From positions 1 through 64,000 of the forward strand of contig NZ_JAHHZO010000009.1 in assembly GCF_018760785.1 (NCBI RefSeq): DNA of 64,000 nucleotides, in the 5' to 3' direction. This DNA is from Rhizobium sp. CSW-27 (GTDB lineage: Bacteria > Pseudomonadota > Alphaproteobacteria > Rhizobiales > Rhizobiaceae). Numbering within the stretch: position 1 is the stretch's first letter; every line of letters starts with the position of its first letter. The notes under the pieces were generated by a model. That model worked only from the letters and a program-made list of their open reading frames with translations. It made no database searches and was not told the DNA's origin. This document shows positions 10,086 through 19,804 of this stretch, in pieces. The translations under genes and the position numbers were made by a program.

Positions 10086-11318
10086 TTACTTGTAGACGCG
10101 CTGGCGGATCTTCTCGAGGCGGGCCAGGATGGCATCGGCCTTGTCCGGCTTCACCATGAATTCCTGGAAGCCTTCCATGCCGGCCTTGGCCATTTCGGCA
10201 TTGGCGTCGCGGTCATAGAACTGCGCAAGCGCATGCGCCTTGGACAGCATCTCGAAGCCCTGCTCGAGGAACACGTCCTTCGGCTTCTCCGCCTTGTTGT
10301 TGACCGGCAGCTGGCCGAGCGTGGCATTCATCTTCGACTGGGCGGCCGGCGAGGCAACGTAGGCGAGGAACTTCTTCGCATCGTCCTTGTTCTTGGCGCC
10401 GGCCGGGATGTGGAAGGTATCGGTCGGCGCCTCTTCGGACACCGGCAGGCCGGGCGTGATTTCCGGGAACTGCAGGAAGCCGATCTGGTCTTCCTTGAGC
10501 CCGCCGTCCTTCATGGTGGCAACGGCGAAGTTGCCCATCAGATACATCGCAGCCTTGCCCTGCACCAGCTGCGGCACGGCGTCCTGCCAGTCGATGGCGG
10601 CGTGGTTGGCAATGAAATAGCCGGGCTTCACCAGTTCGGCCCACTTGTCGAACACGGCCTTGACGCGCGGATCGGTATAGGGAACCTTGCCGGAGGTCAG
10701 TTCCATGTGGAATTCATAACCGTTGACGCGCAGGTCGAGATAGTCGAACCAGCCGGCGGTCGGCCAGAGCGCCTTGGTGCCGATGGTAAACGGCGTGATG
10801 CCGGCAGCCTTCAGCTTCTCGCAGGCGGCCAGCAGTTCGGCCCAGGTCTTGGGCGGCGTGATGCCCTGCGCGGCAAAGATGTCCTTCCGGTAGTATATTC
10901 CCCACTGGTAGTAGGTATAGGGCACGCCCCACTTCTTGCCGTCGATGGTCATCGAGGTGGACGCGGACTTCAGCTGGTCGTCCAGGCCATTGGCGGTCCA
11001 GACGTCGGTCACGTCGGCAAACAGGTTGGCCTTGACGAAGGGCTCCATGCGGTTACCGGCATACCAGGCAACCACGTCCGGCGCATCGGCCGTCAGGAAG
11101 TTGCGGATCGCGGACTTGTAGCCCTCGTGGTCGAAATTGTTCCACTTCACCTTGATGTCAGGGTTCGCCTTCTGGAAATCGGCGATCAGCTCTTCCATCG
11201 CCTTCTTCGGCACGGGATCGGAGTGGTCGGAATTGATGGTGATCTCACCTGCGAACGCCGCCGAGGAGATGAAGGCGGCAGACAGCGCAAGCCCTTGCAG
11301 GCCTTGAATAAAGGTCAT
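10086..11318 (-). CDS. lacE: Galactoside ABC transporter substrate-binding protein
   Basis: 410 residues. Periplasmic receptor of family 1 (SBP_bac_1) that delivers sugar to the LacFG permease. A Sec signal peptide is at about 1-23 (ALSAAFISSAAFA|GEI). Motifs typical of CUT1 receptors include 'DVVAWYAGNRMEPF' and 'WPTAGWFDYLDLR'. The ATG at 11318 is chosen because AGGAAATC precedes it and a signal peptide follows; a longer upstream reading has neither. It is first in a six-gene operon whose enzymes point to galactosides. Confidence 0.92.
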   Translation of the reverse strand: MTFIQGLQGLALSAAFISSAAFAGEITINSDHSDPVPKKAMEELIADFQKANPDIKVKWNNFDHEGYKSAIRNFLTADAPDVVAWYAGNRMEPFVKANLFADVTDVWTANGLDDQLKSASTSMTIDGKKWGVPYTYYQWGIYYRKDIFAAQGITPPKTWAELLAACEKLKAAGITPFTIGTKALWPTAGWFDYLDLRVNGYEFHMELTSGKVPYTDPRVKAVFDKWAELVKPGYFIANHAAIDWQDAVPQLVQGKAAMYLMGNFAVATMKDGGLKEDQIGFLQFPEITPGLPVSEEAPTDTFHIPAGAKNKDDAKKFLAYVASPAAQSKMNATLGQLPVNNKAEKPKDVFLEQGFEMLSKAHALAQFYDRDANAEMAKAGMEGFQEFMVKPDKADAILARLEKIRQRVYK

Positions 11319-11350
11319 GATTTCCTCCCTATGACCGGTATGCAGTCGCT

Positions 11351-11402
11351 TGGACGATTGAGGGAGCCAAGTCACCCGCAGCCCCGACTGCCGGTGGACG
11401 AT
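11351..11402. promoter_or_regulatory. Direct repeats in the lacE / araC-type divergent promoter
   Basis: TGGACGAT occurs at 11351-11358 and again at 11395-11402, 44 bases apart (about four helical turns), in the 164-base spacer between lacE and the divergent AraC-family gene. AraC-type proteins often bind direct repeats. This is a candidate site only; eight-base repeats can arise by chance. Confidence 0.3.
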
Positions 11403-11482
11403 CTTGAACTCGGCTTGATCATCAAACCCAAATCCGTAATGTTCTACCGAATTTCAGGGGAAGTTTTCCGGAATCCTAAGAC

Positions 11483-12406
11483 ATGAACCTGCAGCCCCTT
11501 CACATTCAGGATGAATCCGTGCCCGTTCATCCCGATCATGACCCGCGTCATCCGCTGGTCATCTTCGGCGATCACCGCTTTTGCGCCGGTGCGCAACTGG
11601 AGGTGCAGAAGATGGCCGGACCACACATGCACAGCCAGATCGAGCTGAACTTCGTGCTGTCCGGCCGCATGACCTACTGGTTCGACGGCCGCGAGCTGAC
11701 GGTGGGCGAGAACCGCCTCTGCCTGTTCTGGGGGATGATCCCGCACCAGGTGATCGACCGGGCGGAAGGCACCCGCTTCGTCTGTCTCTACGTGCCGATG
11801 TCGGTCTTTCTCGGCTTTGCCAGCCTCAGCCGCTTCCGCGACGCCGTCTTCCGCGGCGCGGTCATCGAGGCGCTCGACATCCGCAGCTGGGACCGGGACG
11901 TCTTCCTGCGCTGGCGCGACGAACTGTTGTCGGGCGATGCGGAGGTGATGGAGATCGTGCGGTCGGAACTGACGGCGCGCGTCATGCGCATCGAACGGGA
12001 AGGCTGGCGGGATCTGCGCGAACAGGCGGCGGCCATCCCGACCTCAGGCCAACGCGACGCGGACTGGGTGCTGCATGTGGAGAACATGCTGCGCTTCATC
12101 GGCGAAGGCGCGCTCAGCGACATTTCAGCCGAGGATGTCGGGCGCGCCGCCGGCCTGCATCCGAACTATGCGATGACGCTGTTTCGCAAGGCCGTCGGCA
12201 TGACGATCAACCAGGCGATCATCCGCCACCGGCTGGACACGGCGCAATCGCTGCTGATCGCGACCGACTTGCCGATCACCGAAGTCGCCTACGAATCCGG
12301 GTTCGGCTCGCTCTCCACCTTCTACGAGGCCTTCCAGCGGCGCTTCAAGGAAAAACCGGTGCAATATCGCCGCCGCATGCGGCCGTCGCTTGCCGCGGCG
12401 GGCTGA
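11483..12406 (+). CDS. AraC-family transcriptional regulator of the galactoside operon
   Basis: 307 residues. The N-terminal cupin-type sensor domain contains 'HMHSQIELNFVLSGRMTYWF' (about 50-75). The C-terminal double helix-turn-helix (about 200-300) includes 'EVAYESGFGSLSTFYEAFQRRF', the AraC signature. It is divergent from lacE, so it is probably an activator responding to a galactoside or its product. The WGR gene starts 90 bases downstream. Ligand unknown. Confidence 0.9.
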   Translation: MNLQPLHIQDESVPVHPDHDPRHPLVIFGDHRFCAGAQLEVQKMAGPHMHSQIELNFVLSGRMTYWFDGRELTVGENRLCLFWGMIPHQVIDRAEGTRFVCLYVPMSVFLGFASLSRFRDAVFRGAVIEALDIRSWDRDVFLRWRDELLSGDAEVMEIVRSELTARVMRIEREGWRDLREQAAAIPTSGQRDADWVLHVENMLRFIGEGALSDISAEDVGRAAGLHPNYAMTLFRKAVGMTINQAIIRHRLDTAQSLLIATDLPITEVAYESGFGSLSTFYEAFQRRFKEKPVQYRRRMRPSLAAAG

Positions 12407-12495
12407 CCTTTCCATCAGCTTCGTGAATCGGTCGATAGGGATCGATTCAAAGGTCTCGTTGGACAGTGCGGACGTCGCAGCCGATTCTGCGAGGC

Positions 12496-12882
12496 ATGGG
12501 CACGCACTTCTACCAGATCCACATCGAGCGCATCGATCCGCAGCGGAACATGGCCCGCTACTATCACCTCGCCATCGCGCCGACCCTGTTCGGCGACCTC
12601 TCCGTGATCCGCACCTGGGGGCGGATCGGCACACGCGGGCAGACACGCGTGCATGTCTTTGCGCGAGAACAGGAGGCTGTCGGTTTCTTCCTTAAGCTGC
12701 TGGCCTTCAAGAAAAGACGCGGGTACAAGCCCTCCACCCCCGAGAATCCAAGGGGGCTGCCAGTTTCGCAGAAGGCCGCGCCATATGCCGGCATGCCGTG
12801 CCCTGAACGACCGATGCCGGATGGCGTCTTCCTGGCCCGGGCACCTCTCCGGAACGACGGAACGTATAAGAAAAACGAATAA
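12496..12882 (+). CDS. Small WGR-domain protein
   Basis: 128 residues from the ATG at 12496 (a GTG at 12466 could add ten). Residues about 5-75 form a WGR domain with the diagnostic 'TWGRIGTRGQ' and the preceding 'NMARYYHLAIAPTLFGDLSVIR'. WGR domains occur in PARPs and in stand-alone alphaproteobacterial proteins; their role in bacteria is unclear, with nucleic acid binding suspected. The stand-alone family is usually about 85-90 residues. Here an unusual proline-rich tail of about 50 residues follows, which might be real or the result of a frameshift. It sits alone between two operons. Confidence 0.8.
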   Translation: MGTHFYQIHIERIDPQRNMARYYHLAIAPTLFGDLSVIRTWGRIGTRGQTRVHVFAREQEAVGFFLKLLAFKKRRGYKPSTPENPRGLPVSQKAAPYAGMPCPERPMPDGVFLARAPLRNDGTYKKNE

Positions 12883-13053
12883 CCAATCAGAATCTGCGGC
12901 CGAAAACGGGCGGGGACGCGCGTCATTTTTGCGCCACATTATATAACATCTTCAAATAATTAAGTCTTTTTTAACCATCCTGCACTTTATCTGTGAGCGT
13001 TTGGTAAAGCTTCATGATTCGAAGCGCCCGTAGATGGATTTCGGGGAAACGAT

Positions 13054-14106
13054 GTGACGAAGGCGGTCTCTTCCAACTGCGCAAGCGCCGTGGCGCTGGC
13101 CGCGTGCGCTTTTCTGGCTGGCTGCCAGACGGGCGGAGAAATCACGACGCCGCGCGCGCCCGAACTCGTCACGCGGGAATCCGCGCTCATCATGCCGCCA
13201 CCCGGCGCCTTTGCGATGGTCGGCGTGGTACAGCAGAATTACAGCAACGGACTGGAACAGACAGTCTGGCTGAAGACCTCTTCCTCGGTGGCAGGACAGA
13301 ACTATCTGAAGATCCGCTATGTGGGCGGCAGCAGCAACGCAGCCCGTCCAAGCATCGATTACGCCCCCCTCACCCCGCAGACGCTGCGCCGGGAGCAGGC
13401 GACCGCCGTGCCCGGCGTTCGCCTTGCCGCCACCGGCAACTTCCTGCGCAATGCCTATGGACCGCTCGGCTATGCCAGCGGACGCAGCGGCAGTGGCGAT
13501 GCCTGCCTGTTCGGCTGGCAGCAGATCCGCTCGCGGGCGGCCCCTTCCGGCATCGGTCGCGATTTCGGCATGATCCAGGTGCGCGCCCGCATCTGCGACC
13601 ATGACGCAACGGAGCGCGAACTGCTGAACGTGATGTATGGCTACACGATCACCGGTACCTTTGCGGGCGAGATCTGGAACCCTTACGGCTCGGCGCAGCC
13701 CGTCTCGCCCCTGCTGGCCTATGCCGGACAGCAGATCCTGCCGCCGGAAAACCCGGTTCCGGCGACCTATTCCTTCGGTTACCGCGCCCCGGCCGAAACG
13801 CCCGCCGCCCGGCCGCAGGTGGCGGCGGTGACCACCCGACCGAGCGAACCGGTGCGTGTCGCACCATTGGCCGCTCCGGAGGCAAGAACGCAACCGCCAC
13901 AGCCGGACATTCACATCCCTCTGCCGGACACGCTGACGGGAACCACCAGCCAGACACAAGGCCGGACTGACAAAAGAACGGGATTTGCGGAACCGCCCCC
14001 TTCCGCGAAACAGGATGCGGCGCCCGCGCCATCCATGCCCCTCGTGCCCATGCCGGACTGTCTGGCATCGGCGACGCACGGCGCTGGCTGCACCGCAAGA
14101 CAGTGA
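13054..14106 (+). CDS. bcsN: Cellulose biosynthesis lipoprotein BcsN
   Basis: 350 residues. Starts with GTG, preceded by GGGGAAA. A lipoprotein signal with lipobox LAGC ends at Cys24, so the mature protein is probably an outer-membrane or periplasmic lipoprotein. Residues about 30-225 make the conserved BcsN domain; the last 120 residues are proline-rich and look disordered. BcsN is a rhizobial component found next to bcsA and needed for, or associated with, cellulose production; its mechanism is not established. It is six bases upstream of bcsA. Confidence 0.85.
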   Translation: MTKAVSSNCASAVALAACAFLAGCQTGGEITTPRAPELVTRESALIMPPPGAFAMVGVVQQNYSNGLEQTVWLKTSSSVAGQNYLKIRYVGGSSNAARPSIDYAPLTPQTLRREQATAVPGVRLAATGNFLRNAYGPLGYASGRSGSGDACLFGWQQIRSRAAPSGIGRDFGMIQVRARICDHDATERELLNVMYGYTITGTFAGEIWNPYGSAQPVSPLLAYAGQQILPPENPVPATYSFGYRAPAETPAARPQVAAVTTRPSEPVRVAPLAAPEARTQPPQPDIHIPLPDTLTGTTSQTQGRTDKRTGFAEPPPSAKQDAAPAPSMPLVPMPDCLASATHGAGCTARQ

Positions 14107-14112
14107 TCTGAC

Positions 14113-16308
14113 ATGCCGCTTTCGCGTATCTCGTTTCCAAGGGACAAATTGGACATGGCCCGCAATGTCGCCTTCTGGGCGCTCTCATCGGCTCTCGTGG
14201 TCTGCGTGCTCACCCTCCCGGTCAGCACGCAGACGCAGCTGATCCTCAGCTTTACCATCGTGGTTCTCATCACGGTGCTGAAGATCACGGCGCCGGAGGG
14301 CAAATGGCGCCTGATCACGCTCGCGCTCGGCACGTCCATCGTCATCCGCTATGTCTTCTGGCGCACGACGGAAACCATCCCGCCGGTCAGCCAGCTGGAG
14401 AACTTTATTCCCGGTATCCTCGTCTATCTGGCGGAAATGTACAGCGTGCTGATGCTCGGCCTCAGCCTGTTCATCGTGGCGCTGCCGTTGCCCACCCGCT
14501 CCGGCGGAACCGTCGAGCGCGACAGGCTGCCGAAGGTCGACGTCTTCGTGCCCACCTATAACGAGGAGTACGACCTGCTGGCCAATACGCTGGCGGCGGC
14601 AAAGGCGCTGGACTATCCGGAAGACAAGCTGCAGATCTGGCTTCTCGATGACGGCGGAACCCGGCAGAAGCAGCACTCCCACGATGTGCGCGAGGCGGAA
14701 ACGGCCATCGCCCGGCACCATTCCCTGATGGAACTCTGCCGGGTGCTCGGGGTCAACTACCTGACGCGCGACCGCAACGAGCACGCCAAGGCGGGTAACC
14801 TCAATAATGGCCTTGCCCATTCAACCGGCGAGCTTGTGGCCGTCTTCGATGCGGACCACGCGCCGGCCCGCAACTTCCTGCTGGAAACGGTCGGGCACTT
14901 CCAGGACGATCCGAAGCTGTTCCTCGTCCAGACGCCGCACTTCTTCATCAATCCGGATCCTCTGGAGCGCAACCTGCAGACATTCGAGAGGATGCCGAGC
15001 GAGAACGAGATGTTCTACGGCATCATCCAGAAGGGCCTCGACCGCTGGAACGCCGCCTTCTTCTGCGGTTCGGCCGCTGTCCTCAGCCGCGCGGCCCTGC
15101 AGGAATCCAACGGCTTCAACGGCGTCAGCATCACCGAGGACTGCGAGACGGCAATCGTCCTGCACAGTGCCGGATGGAACAGCATATACGTGGACAAGCC
15201 GCTGATCGCCGGCCTGCAGCCGGCGACATTCGCAAGCTTCATTGCACAGCGCAGCCGCTGGGCCCAGGGCATGATGCAGATCCTGCGCTTCAAGGCGCCC
15301 ATGTTTCGCAGCGGCCTCTCGCTGCCGCAAAGGCTCTGCTACACCTCCTCGACCCTGTTCTGGCTGTTCCCGTTCACCAGGGCGACCTTCCTGCTGGCGC
15401 CGCTTGCCTATCTGTTCTTCGGCCTGGAGATCTTCACCTCCTCCGGCGGCGAGTTCCTGGCCTATACCGGCGCCTACATGGTGGTGAACATGATGCTGCA
15501 GAACTATCTCTACGGCTCCTTCCGCTGGCCCTGGATCTCCGAGCTTTACGAGTATATCCAGACGGTTCACCTGCTGCCGGCCGTCATCTCCGTCATGCTC
15601 AATCCGAGGAAGCCGACCTTCAAGGTCACGGCAAAGGACGAGACCGTGTCGGACGACCACCTCTCGGAGCTCGGGCGCCCTTTTTTCATCATCTTCGGCA
15701 TTCTGATCGTCGCACTGCTCGTCACCGCCTACCGCGTCTATACCGAACCCTACAATGCCGACGTCATCCTGGTGGTGGGAGGCTGGAACCTGCTGAACCT
15801 CATCATTGCCGGCTGCGCGCTGGGGGTCGTTTCGGAGCGCCGCGACCGCGCCTCTTCGCGCAGGTTCCGCGTGCGGCGTCGCTGCGAGCTGGGAGTCGAT
15901 GGGCGCTGGTATCCCGCCTCCATCGAGGATGTGTCGGTCGGCGGCATGCGGCTGCAGGCCTATGGCAAGGATCTGAATGCGGTATCGGCCGATTCCCTGG
16001 TGGAAATCCGCTTCAAGCCGCATGGCAGCGAGGAGATGGCACGCCTGCCGCTTCTGGTGCGCAGCCTTCATGCCAGCGGCGAGATGGCCACGCTTGGATG
16101 CAAGTACATGCCGGCCGATGCCAGCGATCACCGCTGGATCGCCGACCTGATCTTCGCCAATTCCTCGCAGTGGGAGCAGTTCCAGCTCGGCCGCCGCAGG
16201 AATCCCGGCATGCTGCGCGGCAGCATCTGGTTCCTCGGTCTTGCGCTGTACCAGACGAGTCGCGGCCTCAGCTATTTCATCCGCGGCCTCCGGGGGAAAC
16301 CGGCATGA
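14113..16308 (+). CDS. bcsA: Cellulose synthase catalytic subunit (c-di-GMP-responsive)
   Basis: 731 residues. Inner-membrane processive GT2 glycosyltransferase that polymerises glucose from UDP-glucose and exports the chain. N-terminal membrane helices (about 15-125) precede the GT2 domain, with 'VPTYNEEYDLL' (about 145), 'FDADHAP' (DxD, about 250), 'TEDCET' (catalytic base, about 340) and 'QRSRWAQGMMQ' (QRxRW, about 380). Further membrane helices and a C-terminal PilZ domain (about 575-680) follow, with an arginine-rich c-di-GMP motif (RDRASSRRFRVRRR) and 'DVSVGG'. An alternative ATG at 14155 has a better ribosome site (AAGGGAC) and would remove 14 residues. First catalytic gene of bcsN-A-B-Z-K. 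Confidence 0.96.
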   Translation: MPLSRISFPRDKLDMARNVAFWALSSALVVCVLTLPVSTQTQLILSFTIVVLITVLKITAPEGKWRLITLALGTSIVIRYVFWRTTETIPPVSQLENFIPGILVYLAEMYSVLMLGLSLFIVALPLPTRSGGTVERDRLPKVDVFVPTYNEEYDLLANTLAAAKALDYPEDKLQIWLLDDGGTRQKQHSHDVREAETAIARHHSLMELCRVLGVNYLTRDRNEHAKAGNLNNGLAHSTGELVAVFDADHAPARNFLLETVGHFQDDPKLFLVQTPHFFINPDPLERNLQTFERMPSENEMFYGIIQKGLDRWNAAFFCGSAAVLSRAALQESNGFNGVSITEDCETAIVLHSAGWNSIYVDKPLIAGLQPATFASFIAQRSRWAQGMMQILRFKAPMFRSGLSLPQRLCYTSSTLFWLFPFTRATFLLAPLAYLFFGLEIFTSSGGEFLAYTGAYMVVNMMLQNYLYGSFRWPWISELYEYIQTVHLLPAVISVMLNPRKPTFKVTAKDETVSDDHLSELGRPFFIIFGILIVALLVTAYRVYTEPYNADVILVVGGWNLLNLIIAGCALGVVSERRDRASSRRFRVRRRCELGVDGRWYPASIEDVSVGGMRLQAYGKDLNAVSADSLVEIRFKPHGSEEMARLPLLVRSLHASGEMATLGCKYMPADASDHRWIADLIFANSSQWEQFQLGRRRNPGMLRGSIWFLGLALYQTSRGLSYFIRGLRGKPA

Positions 16309-18764
16309 TCAGGCCTTGCAATCCCCTTCTTCCGCTGCTGGCAGGCGTGTTGGCGCTGGTGCCTGCCGCCCGCGCACAGGTCGCGCCCTTCGACATGTCG
16401 CCGGAGCGCTCCACCCTGACCGCCCCCGTGCCACAGGCACCGGTCCCGCCCGCGCCGCAGATCGTCCCGCGCCAGGCGCCGGCGCAGCCGATGCCGCCCC
16501 GCACCCCGCCCGCCGCGCCGGCGCCGACGCCGACGCCGGCAATACCTGCACCGTCCACCTCGGCGCGCCCGCCGGAACAGGCCGTGCCGGCAAAGCAGGC
16601 AGCTGCGACCTCCGCACAGACCCGCCGACGCTATCTCGTCCCGGCGCGCCGCATGGTCCTCGAAGGAGAGCGGGCGGAACGAAACTGGTCGATCTACCTG
16701 GAAGACGACGAGGCGTCCGGCGCCGCCGAACTGCAGGTGACCTTCCAGAATGCGGTGGTGGTGGCTCCGGAAGCTTCCGCTCTGAAGGTGTTCATCAACG
16801 GAAACCTGCTGGTCGACGAACCGATCGCTGCCGCCGACGCGCCACGCCCGGTGAGGGTGAAGGTGCCCGCGGGCCTGCTGCAGCCGGGCGGCAACCGCAT
16901 CCGCATGCTGGCCGTTCAACGGCACCGCACCGACTGCGACATCCGCTCGACCTATGACCTGTGGACCGAAATCGATCCCTCGCAGACCTTCCTCCTTCTC
17001 GACGGACATCGCACGACACCGGATTCCATCCAGGAGAGCGTGCGGGCGATGGGCGTCGACGCAACAGGCGCCTCGCAGTTCCAGATATGGATGCCGGCGC
17101 TCGGCCAGACCAATGCGGCTGCGGCGGCCCTGCGGCTGTCGCAGGGGCTCGCCCTGATGGCGGCAATGCCGAACCTCTCCTTCCAGTTTTCGGCGACAGC
17201 CGTCCCCACGCCGGGACGCGGCCAGATCGGTGTCATCATCGGCACCTGGAGCGAACTTCAGCCGCTCTTCCCGGCGCTGCCGGAGACGGCACGCCAGGCG
17301 GCGATCGCCACCGTTCTGCCGGGACAGGGCGAAAGCGGCGAGACGCTGCTGGTCTCCGGCCCGACCTGGGACAGCATCCGTAGCGCCGTCGATACCATCA
17401 TCGGCACCGTCGACCCGCAGGATGGCGCACGCCAGGACATCGTGGCGACCCAGCGCTGGTCGGCACCGGATGCCCCCCTGCTGCTCGGCGGGGAGAACAT
17501 TCCACTTTCGCAGCTGGGGATCGAGACGGTGGAGTTCGGCGGCCGGCGCCTGCGCATGGCCTTCACCATCGCGGTTCCCTCCGATTTCTATGCCAATGCC
17601 TATGGCGAGGCGACGCTGCTGCTCGATGCCGCCTTTACCGACGAGGTGCGCCCCGGCAGCCATATCGACGTCTATGTGAACGGCAACATCGCATCGACCC
17701 TGCCGATCAAGGCGACACAGGGCGGCATCTTCAACCAGCTGCCGGTCAAGGTGCCGCTGCGCCATATCCAGCCGGGTCCCAACCGCATCTGGGTCGAGGT
17801 GGCGCTCGACACGGCGGCGGATGCCGTCTGTCTGCCGGGAACCCCTGCGGCCGACCGCCCGCGCTTTGCCGTCTTCGACAGTTCACGCTGGGTGATGCCG
17901 CGCTTTGCCCGCCTCGGACAGATCCCCAATCTTTCCGAACTGGCCGGCACGCTTCCCTCTGTCGAACCGCCAAGACCGCTGCTCCTGTCCATGGACCGGC
18001 TGGAGCCGGACACGCTTGGCGCAGCCGCCACTCTGCTTGGCAAACGCGCCATGGCCGACGGCGCGGCGTCCGGCATCGAACTCGGCAGCATGTCGCAGGC
18101 GCTTGGCAGCCGCGACGCCCTGTTCGTCGGCACCGCCGCGCAGATACCACCGAAGCTTCTGACCCTGTTCGGCATCGATCCCACCGCCCTCACCAGCTGG
18201 CACCCGCAGGTCGGCAGTGTGACGAGCGACCGGAACGACACGCCGGCCAGCATGAGCAAATGGCGCTCCCAGATCAGCGGCAGCCTCCTCGGCGACCGGC
18301 TCAGCGCGCTGGAGCAATGGATGAATCGCAGCTTCGACATCTCGATCGATTCGCTTGACATCATCCGGCGCCGGGACGGCCTCGTGGAGCCGAGCGTCAA
18401 CGACACGGTGGTGCTCAGCCAGACCCTCAGCCCCGACGGCGGCAACCGGTGGACGGCTGCCATCGCATCGACCTCGACAGACCTGCGCGATGGCGTCATA
18501 GGCCTGACGGAACAGGAGAACTGGCGCCAGATCGCCGGGCGTCAGACCGCCTATCGCGCCCGGACGGGCGAGGTCATCGTCCGCTCGGCATCGGAGATCA
18601 ACCTCGTCCAGACCGTGCCCTTCTCCCTCGCCAACTTCCGCCTGATTGCCACCAACTGGCTTTCTAGCAATATTCTAATATATGCTATCGTGGTCGTGGC
18701 GCTTTGCTCGATTCTGGGTATAGCAACAACCGTAATGCTTTCGAGAATGGGACGCCGTACGTGA
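16305..18764 (+). CDS. bcsB: Cellulose synthase periplasmic subunit BcsB
   Basis: 819 residues. The BcsA partner that guides the glucan through the periplasm and anchors to the inner membrane. Signal peptide at 1-23 (ALVPAARA). A proline/alanine-rich stretch spans about 35-95, longer than in many homologues. Alternating carbohydrate-binding and flavodoxin-like domains follow (about 105-760), and a C-terminal transmembrane helix is near 785-810. The ATG at 16305 overlaps the bcsA stop (ATGA). Longer upstream frame belongs to the antiparallel reading of bcsA and is not used. Confidence 0.94.
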   Translation: MIRPCNPLLPLLAGVLALVPAARAQVAPFDMSPERSTLTAPVPQAPVPPAPQIVPRQAPAQPMPPRTPPAAPAPTPTPAIPAPSTSARPPEQAVPAKQAAATSAQTRRRYLVPARRMVLEGERAERNWSIYLEDDEASGAAELQVTFQNAVVVAPEASALKVFINGNLLVDEPIAAADAPRPVRVKVPAGLLQPGGNRIRMLAVQRHRTDCDIRSTYDLWTEIDPSQTFLLLDGHRTTPDSIQESVRAMGVDATGASQFQIWMPALGQTNAAAAALRLSQGLALMAAMPNLSFQFSATAVPTPGRGQIGVIIGTWSELQPLFPALPETARQAAIATVLPGQGESGETLLVSGPTWDSIRSAVDTIIGTVDPQDGARQDIVATQRWSAPDAPLLLGGENIPLSQLGIETVEFGGRRLRMAFTIAVPSDFYANAYGEATLLLDAAFTDEVRPGSHIDVYVNGNIASTLPIKATQGGIFNQLPVKVPLRHIQPGPNRIWVEVALDTAADAVCLPGTPAADRPRFAVFDSSRWVMPRFARLGQIPNLSELAGTLPSVEPPRPLLLSMDRLEPDTLGAAATLLGKRAMADGAASGIELGSMSQALGSRDALFVGTAAQIPPKLLTLFGIDPTALTSWHPQVGSVTSDRNDTPASMSKWRSQISGSLLGDRLSALEQWMNRSFDISIDSLDIIRRRDGLVEPSVNDTVVLSQTLSPDGGNRWTAAIASTSTDLRDGVIGLTEQENWRQIAGRQTAYRARTGEVIVRSASEINLVQTVPFSLANFRLIATNWLSSNILIYAIVVVALCSILGIATTVMLSRMGRRT

Positions 18765-19804
18765 AATCCTGGCTGTCTATGCTGTTCACCCTCCTCATGC
18801 TGCTGCCGGCATCCCTGGCGCATGCCGTCGAGCCGTCCATCCATGAGGACGAGTGGGCGCAGTACCGGAGCCGCTTCCTGGATCGCGGCGGCCGCATCAT
18901 CGACAATGGCAATCGCGGCATCAGCCACAGTGAGGGCCAGGGCTACGGCATGCTGCTTGCCTTCCTGGCGGACAACCGGGCGGATTTCGAACTCATCTGG
19001 CGCTTCACCCGCAACGAACTGCTGCTGCGCGACGACGGTCTTGCGGCCTGGAAATGGGATCCGGCCGCCCAGCCGCATGTGACGGACGTCAACAGCGCAA
19101 CGGACGGGGACCTGCTGATCGCCTATGCGCTGGCACTGGCCGGCAGCGGCTGGGACAACAGGGACTATGTCGCGGCCGCGACCCGGATCGCCAAATCCAT
19201 TCTGCGCGAGACCGTCGTGCGGCATGCGGGCAAGACCATTCTGCTGCCGGGCGCCAGCGGCTTCTCCTCGCAGGACCGCGATGACGGGCCGGTGATCAAC
19301 CCCTCCTACTGGATCTTCGAAGCCTTCCCCGTGATGAATGCGCTCGTACCCTCGGAAGCATGGGGCAGGCTTTCCACCGACGGGCTGCAACTCATGACGC
19401 AGTTGCAGTTCGGCCCGGCCCAGCTACCGGCCGAATGGGTGAGCCTGCGCAGCGCCCCCCGCCCGGCCGCCGGCTTCGAACGGATCTTCGGGTACAATTC
19501 CGTGCGCATCCCGCTCTACATGGCCCGCGCGAGGGTCGGCGATACGGCCGCGCTTGCCCGCCTGCGTGCTGCGCTTGCCGCCGAAGGCAGGCCGATGGCG
19601 ACAGTGGATCTTTCGACCGGCAGGCCGCTGCAGCCCCTGACGGACAGGGGCTACATGATCATCCTCAGCCTGCTCGACTGCATCACGGACGGCACCAGGG
19701 TGCCGGAGACGATGCAGGACTTCCAGCCGGATCTGTATTTTCCCGCGACCCTGCAACTGCTGGCGCTGTCCTTCCTGCGCGAGGAGCATGCGGCATGTCT
19801 CTGA
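18761..19804 (+). CDS. bcsZ: Periplasmic cellulase, glycoside hydrolase family 8
   Basis: 347 residues. Endo-1,4-beta-glucanase of cellulose operons (CelC in Agrobacterium nomenclature), needed for proper cellulose assembly. Signal peptide at about 1-22 (LLMLLPASLAHA). The GH8 signature 'SEGQGYGMLLAF' near residue 65 carries the general acid glutamate; 'NSATDGDLLIAYAL' (about 115) carries the catalytic aspartate region. The start is taken as GTG at 18761, which overlaps the bcsB stop as GTGA and gives a perfect signal peptide; an upstream ATG in frame lacks one. Confidence 0.93.
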   Translation: MKSWLSMLFTLLMLLPASLAHAVEPSIHEDEWAQYRSRFLDRGGRIIDNGNRGISHSEGQGYGMLLAFLADNRADFELIWRFTRNELLLRDDGLAAWKWDPAAQPHVTDVNSATDGDLLIAYALALAGSGWDNRDYVAAATRIAKSILRETVVRHAGKTILLPGASGFSSQDRDDGPVINPSYWIFEAFPVMNALVPSEAWGRLSTDGLQLMTQLQFGPAQLPAEWVSLRSAPRPAAGFERIFGYNSVRIPLYMARARVGDTAALARLRAALAAEGRPMATVDLSTGRPLQPLTDRGYMIILSLLDCITDGTRVPETMQDFQPDLYFPATLQLLALSFLREEHAACL

